Shown here: one piece after another, positions 10,666-21,700 of the stretch
How positions within the stretch are numbered: position 1 is the first letter of the stretch
Layout of the letters: the number at the start of each line of letters is the position of its first letter
DNA from: Oreohelix idahoensis
Lineage: Eukaryota > Mollusca > Gastropoda > Stylommatophora > Oreohelicidae
NCBI GenBank assembly: GCA_024509875.1
Contig: JAMPIV010012156.1
Coordinates: forward strand, 496,001 to 560,000
Direction of reading: 5' to 3'
Length of the DNA: 64,000 bases
Translations under genes and position numbers: made by a program
Notes under the pieces: generated by a model
Seen by the model: the letters and a program-made list of their open reading frames with translations, nothing else
Databases searched by the model: none
Told to the model about the DNA's origin: nothing

Positions 10666-11472
10666 TTAATAGCCATAGTGTGAAGCGCTGTGAGCATTTC
10701 CCGAATTGCTCACTCGTCCACTGCCCACTGTTCTTATGTTAACAATTTGTTTCGGTTTTAACTTAGGCGGATCATCTTCAATGTCAATGTCAGCCAGCTC
10801 CCTAAATGCGGCTTCAAACTGTCCCTGGGTTGACTGGTCTGAATTTCTATTTTCTCTGGATGCCTTTCTCAGAGTTGCGAATCTAAATATTTTTGGTGAA
10901 CACTGTTGGGGGAAAGGTGGATACCTATCCTCTATGTCAACCTTATTATTGTTATTTTCCTTGTTAATGTTAGGCCCATATGTTTCAGAATGCTTGGCTG
11001 GCATCTGATTATGATTTTCCCAACATGGGGACTGTACCTTGCTACATTTTTCACAGGCCCCCACAAATTGTGCAATATCAGCAGCTACTTGGGGCCAATA
11101 GAATTTTTCTGATGTCCTTTGACGGGTAGTCCCATTTCTCTGGTGTCCACCGTCTGGTACAACATGTGATTTTGCCATCACTTCTTCTCTGTAGGGGGTT
11201 GGGAGTACCAACTGTCCATATCCTTTGGGTCCTGCTCCCGCCTTCCTGTGGAGCAGTCCATCCCTCAAGTAAAATTGTCCTTTCTTAGGGTGTGCATGGC
11301 TGTTTAGTAATTTGTCAAAGCAAGGTTTTAATGATTTGTCCTTTGCCTGGGCCTTTCTCATCTGTTTATCAGAAAAGGTTAATGGGGGTTCCTCCTCCTT
11401 TCTACTAGGGGTCGACCTGACCTGAAGCGTGGCCATTACCACAGGTTTTACAGGGCTTCCTAGAAAAAACAT
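10666..11472 (-). CDS. LTR-1 integrase zinc-binding (H2C2) domain and C-terminal remnant
   Basis: After a linker (FSDKQMRKAQAKDKSLKP) the frame gives GLLHRKAGAG, LVLPTPYREEVMAKSH, a GGHQ step, EKFYWPQVAADI and GACEKCSKVQ. That is the histidine/histidine/cysteine/cysteine N-terminal domain of retroviral-type integrases, which helps hold viral cDNA ends. The DDE catalytic core that normally follows is absent: the frame continues into an unrecognised acidic/basic stretch of about 115 residues and stops at 10666. It lies directly downstream of the protease with one frame change near 11470. That is either a deletion of RT-RNase H or the IN-before-RT order known for Gmr1-like Gypsy elements. Confidence 0.75.
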   Translation of the reverse strand: MFFLGSPVKPVVMATLQVRSTPSRKEEEPPLTFSDKQMRKAQAKDKSLKPCFDKLLNSHAHPKKGQFYLRDGLLHRKAGAGPKGYGQLVLPTPYREEVMAKSHVVPDGGHQRNGTTRQRTSEKFYWPQVAADIAQFVGACEKCSKVQSPCWENHNQMPAKHSETYGPNINKENNNNKVDIEDRYPPFPQQCSPKIFRFATLRKASRENRNSDQSTQGQFEAAFRELADIDIEDDPPKLKPKQIVNIRTVGSGRVSNSGNAHSASHYGY

Positions 11473-12430
11473 ATTTACTTCCTAACACCAGCGGGTAATT
11501 AGGATCGTCACACACGGCTGCTCTAATCACTCCTTCCACGTACCTTGTCTCTACATTGATCTCGGCTACGGGAAGTGTCATGGTGGATATTCCCTTTACG
11601 GCCCCTTGTATCTCCACTTTCTCTGTGGTATACTGTTCAGGGTGCACTAGGGTTGCACTCACAACTGAGTCATATTCTAAACCTGAATCGTAAAGGCACC
11701 TAACCTTGGCCCCATTACATGTCACTTCTTCACAGATGGGGGGATGTTGAAGATTTATATGATTCTCTGTCAGTTTCTTCTTCCCCTTGTCCACTGTTAT
11801 CATGCATGCCGCGTGATATGGAGGAACCTTCCTACCACATTCACTAGTATTATGATTATGCATCCTGCATATTTGACAATATTTTCCTTCCTGTCTGAAG
11901 GGTTTCCTGTTATCATATTTCCTTTCATTGAATTGTGGGGTTTTATTTTTATAGTCATTTCGTGGCCTATCAAACTGGTGCTTACCTTTGTTTTGATCTC
12001 TATGATCAAATTCATTAAAGTTTTGTGGTGCCCTAAAATTTTCCACCTGTTTCTTTTTATTACCTGATACTTCTGCTTGAGCCGCCTGATACCTTTCTGC
12101 AACATTTAGCAACTCACCCAGCCTCTCTGCACCTTGTTCCATGAGAAACTTTCTCAGGTCTGGAGCCATGGACTCTCTTAATTGTTCTATAAGGACCATT
12201 TCCTTAAGATCTTGGGTTTTCCCCAGAGAAGTCCATTTCTCCAAGTATGTCTCTATCCGTGCAGAGAACTGGTGATAGGTTTCACCTGACAGTAGTTTAG
12301 CATTCCTAAATTTTTTTCTGTAAAATTCTGCGTTCTTTTCATATCTTAACAAAAGAGCCTGCTTTAGCATGTCATAATTTTCCTGATCATCTCTGTGCAT
12401 TTTGGCAAAAAACTTCATAAGCTGCCCCAC
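11405..12430 (-). CDS. LTR-1 gag (SCAN-like), zinc knuckle and aspartic protease
   Basis: Gag binds and packages element RNA; the protease matures it. Residues ~1-120 form a SCAN-like helical gag segment (LKQALLLRYEKNAEFYRKKF, ETYHQFSARIETYLEKW, LIEQLRESM). A basic region follows, then a zinc-finger-like YCQICRMHNHNTSECG at about residues 178-196. The protease part has CLYDSGLEYDSVV, with DSG as catalytic triad, and a closing YPLVLGSKYV. The frame overlaps the upstream gag N-terminus by 44 bases in another frame, which reads as one frameshift in a formerly continuous ORF. Confidence 0.8.
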   Translation of the reverse strand: MGQLMKFFAKMHRDDQENYDMLKQALLLRYEKNAEFYRKKFRNAKLLSGETYHQFSARIETYLEKWTSLGKTQDLKEMVLIEQLRESMAPDLRKFLMEQGAERLGELLNVAERYQAAQAEVSGNKKKQVENFRAPQNFNEFDHRDQNKGKHQFDRPRNDYKNKTPQFNERKYDNRKPFRQEGKYCQICRMHNHNTSECGRKVPPYHAACMITVDKGKKKLTENHINLQHPPICEEVTCNGAKVRCLYDSGLEYDSVVSATLVHPEQYTTEKVEIQGAVKGISTMTLPVAEINVETRYVEGVIRAAVCDDPNYPLVLGSKYVFSRKPCKTCGNGHASGQVDP

Positions 12431-12977
12431 GAAGTCCTTGAGATAACTTTAAGCTCCACCTTTCTCTCTCTAACCCATATGTGGTAGCTAATAATTCGTA
12501 TCTATTTATATAGCTCTCAATATCATCGTCTTTCTCAACAAAATGATCTAAATGAAAGTTCATAGCTGAGGTTGAGGCTCCCTGAGTAACCGTAGCATCA
12601 GAGGCAAAGGGACTGACACCATTTTCAGGAGCATGGCCTTGAAACTCAAACTCCCTTAGTCGTAACTCATGTTCCCTTTGTAATCTCTTCTCCTCTTTTT
12701 CTGCTTCCCTCTCTGCAGCTAATCTCGTGTCTTCTCTTTCTGCAGCCTGTCTTCTTTCCTCGGCTTCCAATGCTTTAGCCTCTTTGTCAGCCTCAATCTG
12801 CAACCTCTTAGCCTCAGCCTCTAACCTTCTTTCGGCCTCTTTTTCTAATCTTCTTTCTTCCCGTTCAATAAATTTGTCACATTCAGTAGTGACATAGGTA
12901 ATCATAACTTGCCCCTCTAATCCCAACTCTTTTGCAGTCTGTACAGCAGCAGATCGAAATTTGGCCAGATCCGCCAT
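12387..12977 (-). CDS. LTR-1 gag N-terminus, charged coiled-coil
   Basis: Starts at the ATG at 12975-12977 (MADLAKFRSAAVQTAKELG), about 200 bases inside the 5' LTR edge. Residues ~38-110 are a continuous Glu/Lys/Arg/Ala heptad-rich coiled coil (EERRLEKEAERRLEAEAKRL and on). The end, IESYINRYELLATTYGLERE, leads into the SCAN-like segment of the next frame. The same coiled coil-SCAN layout appears in LTR-3 gag at 30324-31260, so the two elements are related in design. The stop after FCQNAQR and the frame overlap mark a single indel. Confidence 0.8.
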   Translation of the reverse strand: MADLAKFRSAAVQTAKELGLEGQVMITYVTTECDKFIEREERRLEKEAERRLEAEAKRLQIEADKEAKALEAEERRQAAEREDTRLAAEREAEKEEKRLQREHELRLREFEFQGHAPENGVSPFASDATVTQGASTSAMNFHLDHFVEKDDDIESYINRYELLATTYGLERERWSLKLSQGLRGAAYEVFCQNAQR

Positions 12978-13159
12978 TTTCTACCAGGTAATTAAATAAA
13001 ATATCTAACTAAACAATATAATCTGTAATTATATATCCAATAGACAAAACAGGCACCAAGAGCTCAACCTTATTTAATTCCACCCAAGGATACCTTTTAA
13101 CTTTTTATATTCCCTGAAGTGAATTACCCCCAATATTTATACTAGTAAAGGATTCAATA

Positions 13160-13181
13160 TCCAGGACCGGACCCCAATATA
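13160..13181 (-). promoter_or_regulatory. LTR-1 primer-binding-site candidate
   Basis: On the minus strand the bases right after the 5' LTR read tat then tggggtccggtcctgg. A TGG three bases inside the LTR is the usual start of a tRNA 3'-end complement. The tRNA is not identified. Confidence 0.55.
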
Positions 13182-15616
13182 TGTGGTAAAGTGGGAGGAT
13201 ATAAATATTTATAGGGACTTAGTGTACTGACTGAGATCAGCTGTGAAGGTATCTGTATCTAATATGTGTAGTGTTTTACAGATAACCTTACTTACTGCCA
13301 CATATTTATATCTCAGTCAGAATTATTCTGGAATATTGTGTTGGCAACGTTATATGTCTAGGGTTATGCAAATGATGAAGTGTAAGTCACCACAACAACA
13401 AACAGATAAACAATTTAATTATTCCACCACACTTGACAACACTGTGACACTCACAAACAGTCAACACTCTAGAAGACTATCTTAAAAGATTCAATGATAA
13501 ATTTCAGATATATACAGATGTATTGATTTTTCTACAATAGTGATCCTGATTCAACTACACAGTGAACCAGGCAATATTATAACATGTAATTACAAATATT
13601 ATGTACACAGTGATAAATGTGGTCTGTGCATTGACATACAATATTAGTAATCTATGTGTGTGAGTTGTGATGTGGTAATATGAGGTAATACTGGTTTTGT
13701 TCTTCAAGATATGTTCTTATTGGTCATCATGACTGCATGTGCTTGTGTATGTTGGAACTAGTATTGGAGATGGTCTCAGTTCCGAACATTAAAACAATTA
13801 ATTGCCCCTCTTTAATTAATACAATTCATTTTAAAAGGAGGGGTACAAATTGTTGAGCTCTGTTGGCCACGAAGGGCTTAACTTTCGTGATGGCGGCAGG
13901 CAAAGACTCCTCTGCTAGACTTCTTCACTGGTTCTGAAGACACCTCACTGGTTCTGAAGACACCTCACTGGTTACTACAGGGACCAAAGAGTATGTTGTA
14001 GCCTCTGGATTCAGCAAATGCTCAGACCAGGTGCGGCTTCAATAACTAGGACCACAGTCCCTGAAACAAGAAGGATGTACCTCCTACTTCAGAACTAATT
14101 TATACTATCTGGCTAGACTGAGCACAATACATCACAAACACAGAGTTCAGAGCTTTAGTTTAACTGCTATCTTCTTCTGAAGCAGCTTACTCCAGTATTA
14201 ACCTCCCTAAGGGTTACTACGCCTCTGCACTTTCAGCTATAAGTCCTTCCATGTCATAAGGTAGGTGTCAGTGTACTATGTGGTAATTCCATGTAGTTTG
14301 ACTTTTCTCCGACACCTTCTGTTCAGGTTGGAGCAATATATATATAGATATAGGCCTTGTCTCATGTTCACTACTGAACTGCACATATATACAGACATAA
14401 ATTATCAATGTACATTCAATTTTCATTAAAAAGAGATCAAATATTTAAACCTACCACAATTCAAGGAAATAAACACAGATACGTTGACTAGCAATGAATG
14501 TAGGCACAAATACTGGCACAAATTCCCATCTGCTTATGTTCCAGGCTTTTATTTAGCAAAAATATGAGCTGGCTTCAACGCACTGTTGCTTTATCAAGCT
14601 TATTTGAACTAGTGGTCTCGAACTAACGCTATCAATTAACTATATTAACAGACCTAACCAATCAGGCCATTTCTACCCCATCGTTTGAAAAAAAGTACTC
14701 TTACTTCCGTCTCCCTTGACAACAAAAGATAGCATTTATAGTCCGACTAAATCGTGTTTAGCCTTACATATCCTCCCCTCCAATCTATTCAACTGTAACT
14801 TGTTGCATATTTCCGTACAAGGTTGCACTATTATTCTGCCACTGAGCGACTCCGAGTTTTTAGGTTGTCTGACACCCTCATTATTTTCTTTTGCCTATAA
14901 TTTATTAATTCCTGGACTATTTGCGTAACACTTAACATATTCTGTGTCAGCAAGCCCTAAGGAATCCAAATATCTCAATCTAAGGGAGCTAGGTGGCTGC
15001 TTTCAAAATGTGCATTTTCTACCACCTCCTGTTCACTTCAATCCCCATGTGGTGTCTGGGTACTGTCATGTTTTCAAACGTAAATCCATCTAATGTCATC
15101 TTTCCTAATAAGCGTTTTTCAGGTTTTTTAAAACCTAACTCTGGGAAGGGTAGTGTTTTTATCACTGTCCGTCTGAAATAAAGTTAGTGCATGTGGCCTT
15201 ACACGCGTGTTAGGGGTGGCATTAATATAGCGAGACGCGTGTTTAGTGTTGCTTGCGTTGCTGCCTTCAGCCCTCCCTTCTTTCCATCTTAGTCCATCTG
15301 TTCGTTCGTTTTGGTAACGTAGTATAATTAATGTTAGGATTAATTTAGGTCATTAATCACTTGCGTATCTCAAGGTTTTTCTTAGAACTGCAGTACACGT
15401 TTTATTGGGTTGTGAAAACGCATGTATTTATGCAGTGGCTTATATTTAACGTGGAAACGTTACAATTTGCAGACGAAGCATAAAACAAAGGGGATTTCGA
15501 GTACTGTCATTGTGACAGCACTGTTCTTTACCATTCTTCTTCCTTTTATAGAATTTATTTGTTAGGCTTTTCATTTACTTTTTAATTTATATATGTGGAT
15601 TTAGAATTTCACGACA
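13182..15616 (-). repeat. LTR-1, 5' LTR (right in window)
   Basis: Partner of 7400-9837. By eye only a handful of single substitutions and short indels separate the two outside 14770-14845, suggesting a fairly recent insertion. The element promoter should lie here, driving leftward transcription. No core promoter motif is claimed. Confidence 0.92.
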
Positions 15617-16304
15617 AGTGCTCAGAATGGCAAAGACAGCTGTACATTAATTTCGTTGATTTTGAAAAGGCTTTTGACAGCATACATAGGGACAGTTTAT
15701 GGAAAATACTGAGGGCTTATGGAATTCCAAGCTGCATAGTGTCAATCATAAAAAGCCTCTATGCCAACTTTACGTGTAGTGTTGGGCAGAACAACCTAAC
15801 CTTTGAGGTGAAGACAGGAGTATGACAGGGATGCCCCTTATCAACCACTCTATTTTTAACAGTCATAGACTGGGTGATGCGCTAGACAACAGAGGGCAGT
15901 CCAATAGGAATAAGATGGACTACATTTTCTACATTGGAAGATCTGGAATATGCAGATGATATTGCACTACTAGCACATTCACATCAACACATCCAGGAAA
16001 AAACGGATAGACTCAATAAGTTTAGCCAGCAGGTGGGCTTGAACATCAATTTAAAGAAGTCAGAGGTCATGATGCTCAATGTGAGCAACCCTGAGCCCAT
16101 ATCAGTAAGGAATCAGCAACTGGTACAGACAGACACCTTCACATACCTAGGATGCATAGTAACACCAGACGGCGGGGCAGGCAAAGACATCAACATCAGA
16201 ATGAATAAGGCAAGAACAGCCTTTTTTAGCCTAAACAACATCTGGAAGTCCTCTCAATACAGCACAAGCACTTCTTCTTCTTCTTGCGATCGCATCTTTG
16301 ATGT

Positions 16305-19300
16305 TTACACCGTCAGACGAGTTCTCATGATGAATTCGACTGTTGTTTGAAGTTCCTCTTTAGCTCCATATAGCTTTGAGTTTAGTGTTGAGTCATTGGG
16401 CCAGTATATCTTTCTTAACTGGTCATACAGAGGACAATCCTGTAGAACATGCTCAGCAGTTTGTTCGTTTAATCCACATGTGCACAGTGGTGAAGCAGAC
16501 AATCGTAGCTTGTGCATGTGTTTATTCAGTTTGTTATGCCCTGTCCTGAGGCGAAAAATAGTTATCTGTCCCTGCTGATCGAGAGTGTGATAGTCGTCTT
16601 AGGGTTGGTTCTGTTCTCTTCTGATAGTCTGGATAGCTCTCTTTTTCTCAAAGTATGTGACTTCATTATCTTCTTGTTCACATTCTCCTCCCTTTTTTGC
16701 AAGTTTATCTGCCTTTTCATTTCCGGGTACACCACAATGAGATGGTACTCACTGAAGTATGGTTCTCTTTTTGGCAGCTACCTTGTTTAGTTCATTTCTC
16801 AGGTGCGGGAGTTTACCACCCTTGAGAGCTTGCAGGACAGACAGTGCATCTGTGAGGATGACTACCTGGTGGCAGTCAGAGTTGGTGTTATAAATCATAT
16901 TTGCAGCTTGCTCTAGAGCTTGAACCTCAGCTGTATAGTTGGAACAGAATTTACCAGTGGGAATGTGCCTAGTCTCATAGTGGTTGTCAGGATATGAGAT
17001 AAAGATACCGGCACCTCCATTCCTAACAGCATTAGTTGCTGATCCATCTGTATAGGCATGTATCCATGATTGATCGAGATAGCTTTCTTGGATCATACTC
17101 AATGTAGCAGTTCGTTTTTGCAGATCATTATACTCACATCCACTTGTGAGACCACTGACTGATGTATTAATTTGGAGGGCATTGCTGGCCTGCTCCCATG
17201 GTACAGGGTATAGGGTGGGCTTCAGTGGTTTTGTCTTCATGGATAGGTCTTCTTGATGCTGTCTTTTAAGTCTTTTTCCCCGATGCACAAAGCTGCTACG
17301 CTTTAGACGTCCCAATGCCAGATCATCTAGTCTTGCCTTCATTGGGTGCGTTGGCATACTGTTGTACTTTTCCATCTGGATCATGGTTTTTGTGTCTCTT
17401 CTATGGGACAATGTCTGTAATCCAGCAACCTTCTGCATCTCTGATATTGGTGTAGTTTTCATGGCTCCTGTAATGAGCCTGAGAGCTTGATTTTGCACTT
17501 TGTCCAAAGACTGCAGATGTGAGTTAGCAGCTGATGACCATGCTGCTGAGCTAAACTCTAAGTGTGGTCTTATTACTCCATTATAAATCTTCTTTAGATT
17601 TCGTTCATTTGCTCCCCAGTTGGTACCTGCTAATTTTCTGAGTATGCCTAGTCGTCTTCGGGCCTTTCCTTCTGCATTTTCAATATGCTTATTCCATGTA
17701 AGCCTTTGGTCAAATGTCACCCCAAGATAGGTGGGGTAGCTTTCTTCCTTGATCACGGTTGTCCCCAGGTGTATGTTAGCTGCTTTGTCCTTGGGGGCGA
17801 GGGAGAACAGTGTTGTGGAGGTTTTGTCTGTGTTTATTGTGATATGCCATTTCTCTGCCCATGACACTAGCATGTCTGCTGCCCGCTGCATTCTATAATT
17901 TGCTGTGGTGACATTTTCATCAGCGCACCAGAGTACTAGGTCATCTGCATATAAGGCAGCTTTCACTCCTGCGGGGAGATCTTTCACCAGGTCATTGATG
18001 TAAACAAGGAAGAGTGTTGGGGAAATTACTCCTCCTTGAGGTACCCCCTGATAGAGCAACACTTTTCTGCTCTGCAGACCGTCAAGAGTGACTCTAGTTC
18101 TCCTGTTATGCAAATATGACTGGATCCATTTCATCATGTTGCCTTGGATTCCACTTCTCCTAAGTTTAGCAATAAGGCCATCTTTCCACACCTTGTCAAA
18201 GGCCTGCTTGAAGTCGACCCAGATCATTAGGACCTTTTTCTTCTCCTGGAAGGCATCTTCTATTGCTTGGGTCAAGTAAGTAACTTGGTCTTCTATACTG
18301 TAGTATTCTCTAAATCCAGCTTGTTCCGGCACCAGGATCTGCTCAGATTCTAAATACCATTTCAATCTGTGGTTGACTATTCGCTCCATAGTCTTCCCAA
18401 CACAGCTTGTGAGACTGATTGGCCGGTAACTTGCAGCCTCGGTCTTACATTTCCCTTTCTTTAGTATGGGTATTGTGATGGCTTCTCTCCATACTTGGGG
18501 TACCGTTCCTTTCAACCAGCTGTGGTTGAATATCTCAAGCAGTTTTGTCTTTGCTGCTGAGCTCAGATTTACTAGCATTTCGTTGCTGATTTTGTCTGGG
18601 CCGGGTGACTTTTGGAACTTAAGCTTGGAAATAGCGTTCTGTAGTTCTCCTAGTGTGATGGGTTCCCTCAATGGGGCAGGAGTATCTGTCTGTCCCATGG
18701 TTGCCAGTATTTCTTTTCTTATCTCTCTGTGATGGTCTATGTTAATGGGTAAGTTGCTTTCTGAACTGTATCTTCTAGCAAACAGGTCTGCAGCTTGTTT
18801 TCCTCTGAAAAGTTTGCCACCTTCATCCAATGTGATAGTCTGCCTAGGTGAGGAACGCTCTTCATTTAGAGACTTGACTAATCTCCAAAGTTTCCTGCCG
18901 TCTTTCTCAAGGTTCAGCGATGCCATTTTAGTTCTCCAGCTTTTCCGTTTTTCTTCTAGCTTTGTTCTCTGAAACTCTGCTACAGCCTTTTTCCATTTGT
19001 TGTGAGTTTCAAGTGAAGGCTGAGACTCTGCATCCTTTCTAGCCCTGTCCATAGCTTCCTGACGTTCTTGGAGTGTGCTGGACCAGTATGGTATGTAGTT
19101 ACGCCGGCATCCTTTGGGAATGGTTTCTTTTGCAGCTTGTAGTATGCATCTGTTGAAGTCTTTTACCACTTCATTAATGTCTCTGTTCTGTACCTTGAGG
19201 GTAGACAGCAGCGTGTTCACCTGATGCCTGAATAAACCCCAGTTGGCTTTTTTGTAGTTCCATCTTGTAATGGCTGGGCCTGTACTGAGAGTTACACTCT

Positions 19301-20156
19301 GGACAGTAAGAAAGATTGGGCGATGGTCGCTTCCCCCTAGTTGGTCTCCTACTTCTCTACTAATAGATCCAGCTATATCTGGGGTGGCGAAGGCAAGATC
19401 TGGTGTTGAAGTTGTGTGCCATCCTCTGGAGTAGAAGGTAGGAGTATCTGTGGCATTATTGACTAGCATTAGGGAGTGGTCATCTTGCCATGTTTCAACC
19501 TCTTCACCTCTGTGATCTAGATGGTTATAGCCCCAGCTCTGGGAGTGGCTATTAAAGTCTCCAACTGCTATAAAGTTGGTGGCTGATACCTGTATAGAGC
19601 TGAGACTCAGGGGTTTGTTGTTTGGACAGTAATAGTTCAGGAGTTCTATTTCCATCTTGTCTACCTTTATCTGCAACAGCTGATATTCTGCTCCATCCAT
19701 GTAGGTTTTCCTTTTGTGTGCATGAATGTTATTCCTTACAAGAGTAAGTACTCCTCCTTTTCGTCTATCTTGTCTGTCGGATCTGAAGCATTGATATCCC
19801 CTTATTTTAAAGGTTTGATCTGCTTTCAAGTGAGTCTCTTGGATACAGCAAACACTGACTTGTTTCTCATACAAGATGTTTTCCAGCTCTGTCTTTTTGC
19901 TGTATCCAGCCTGCTTGCTGTTCACTCCCTCTGCATTCCAGTGCATCATGACAAGTGGCACTCTGGGTTTCTCTTTTTCTGTTTTGTTTCGGTCAGTAGT
20001 TCTCCTCCGCCGTCTGCTGACTCCACAAGATGGTCTAGAGGGTCCTCCAGTAGCTGAGGGTGGGCTCTGTCGAGGCTCAGAGCCCGGCACTGCACCTGCC
20101 TGGTGGAGCTCCACAGGGCGAGCACCAGTACGAGATTTATTTGACGGTTTACTCAT
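16305..20156 (-). pseudogene. LINE-C endonuclease-reverse transcriptase-RNase H, two nonsense codons
   Basis: Read from the ATG at 20154-20156 (MSKPSNKS). The frame stays open to 16749 and then, in the same frame, to 16305, interrupted only by TGA at 16749-16751 and TAA at 16599-16601. The endonuclease has MMHWNAEGVNSK, IQETHL, VGDFNSHSQSWGY, TPDLAF and GSDHRPIF. The RT has RPISLTSCVGK, FKQAFDKVW, GVPQGGVISP and ALYADDLVLW. RNase H keeps YTDGSATNAVRNGG (D), AEVQALEQA (E) and LTDALSVLQAL (D), and after the first stop VPSHCGVPGNEKADKLA (final D). The C-terminus carries a Cys-His motif (PLCTCGLNEQTAEHVLQDCP). Only two point lesions in ~1283 codons: a recent loss of function. Confidence 0.88.
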
Positions 20157-20409
20157 CCATAACAAAAAAAGCGAGTTGCGTGATACTGTGGTTTCCGGTG
20201 CGCCTTCTGGCCCAGTATCTACGACTTTAGCACCTCTTCAACGGGAGAGTGGGCTCATCCCTAATCTGTTTATGTTCCCAGTAGTAGACTATTCGCAAGC
20301 AGCCTGGGGGTGTCACTGCTCTGCGCGGACCTTGTTTACCGAGGCGACGTCCGAGCTCGTATGGTGAAAATATGGTTGCATTATCTTCAAAAAAGACCTG
20401 TCTTTCCTG

Positions 20410-21700
20410 TGGTTTTCTGCCATCCTGCAACTTTAAGCTGGGTAGTTCTGAGCTCCAGTCTCTTTCCCAGGCATTTTATCCTGGCCTGGCACGCATACAG
20501 AGGACCCCACTTCTGGTTCTAATTTAGCAGTTGGGGATAGGTGGGGTGGCACACTGTGCATTCCCCGTCATCCAGGGGGGCTCTCCAACTATGCAGAGCT
20601 TGCACAATGCTGTGCTCTGGTTCTGGGCTCTCCCAAGGAATCCTCACGTCCTGCACAGAGCCACTTCCAGATACCCACCACCTGTCATCTCTCCATTGTA
20701 GAAATCTCCTACATGCGGCCATCCAGTCAAGAGCCAGTATTAAGTCTGGTGCCCAAGTGATCCCCCCAAGCTTAGTGTGCAATGCTGGGTTCTCAACATG
20801 CTGCAACACAGGGGGGATTGTGATGCTCAGCCATCTCTCTCAACTCTGCACCGATAAGTGACATCGGGGACTTAACTGTGCCTCAGTACTGGGAGGCCCG
20901 TTTCCGGGTACACCACACACAGCCAATTGAGGCAACGGTCGTCGTGGGCGTGTCTTCAGTGGGGAAGTTGTGGAGTCTTCCTGTCCATGTTCTTGCACAT
21001 CCTAACACTGCCCGCAAGACATTGGAGGTTTGGAGAGTAGCCTTCTCTGCTTTTTTGAGCCGGGGTGGGCTCCCCGGACAAGTCTCGATGGGGATCGGGA
21101 CGTGTCCACGCGCCAGTGGGCCCAGCATCGGCCGCATCTGATGGAGGACTTGCTCTGCCAGGTATGAGTTAGTAAGTTTTAACTTGGTCATCTTCATGGC
21201 ATTGTGATGCTGGGGTGCCTGTGGATTTCCTACCACCCCGGGTAGAAGCCAGAAGTGTACTGTGCCAGCTCTGGGGGAGATAAAGGGGGTGTTTCTGCAT
21301 CTCCTTGTGATACGTAGCCAAGGTAGGGCTCACAGTGCTCATTCCCCGCCACCAAATTGCCTGCTGGTTACGCCGAGTTCTCCGAGGCTCTAGGCATGTG
21401 ACCAAGAGTTGAAGGCAATAGGATCGTCACGTCCTGAGTCTCTGTGCCTGTATGATGGGTTCCGATCTTCAGGGAGCAGTCCACACTCGTTTCCACTCCC
21501 AAGACTTGTTCAGTATCCATCTGGCTCCTTCCCACCCACTGAGGGCGTGTACGGTGTAGTGCACCGGTTTTATTATCGAGGTTTGCTCCTCTAGATCCAT
21601 TGTGTTTAGCCTGAAGATTCGCACCCTCAGTTACCAGGACTACTCGAGGAGGGTGTGGCTCTTCACCACGCACAACGATCTTGGGGTATGAGAGGTTTTG
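20410..21700 (-). pseudogene. LINE-C 5' region: broken ORF1-like sequence with retropepsin-like stretch
   Basis: Overlapping minus-strand frames at 21673-21368, 21405-21169, 21236-20883 and 20809-20519 look like one ORF broken by indels. The last piece includes NPALHTKLGG and APDLILALDWMAACRRFLQW. The pattern D-L-I-L-x-x-D-W resembles the C-terminal strand-helix of retropepsin-like proteases. About 60 residues upstream, SPMSLIGAEL sits where the residues after a DTG motif would be, but the DTG itself is not present. A degraded second copy of this part is at 47312-47812. The protease reading is tentative and no Gag or nucleic-acid-binding motif was identified. Confidence 0.4.

Larger units (their letters stand above)
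7400..15616 (-). mobile_element. LTR-1: Gypsy-like LTR retrotransposon, 8.2 kb, defective
   Basis: Direct terminal repeats of 2438 and 2435 bp start TG and end CA and are flanked by the 5-bp duplication agtgc (7395-7399 and 15617-15621). The empty site is the family A sequence gagcagtgctcagaatgg seen at 45207. Internal ORFs are on the minus strand, so the 5' LTR of the element is at 13182-15616. A primer-binding-site candidate and a polypurine tract sit at the expected inner edges. It encodes gag, protease and an integrase zinc-binding domain but no reverse transcriptase, RNase H or integrase catalytic core. Confidence 0.93.
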
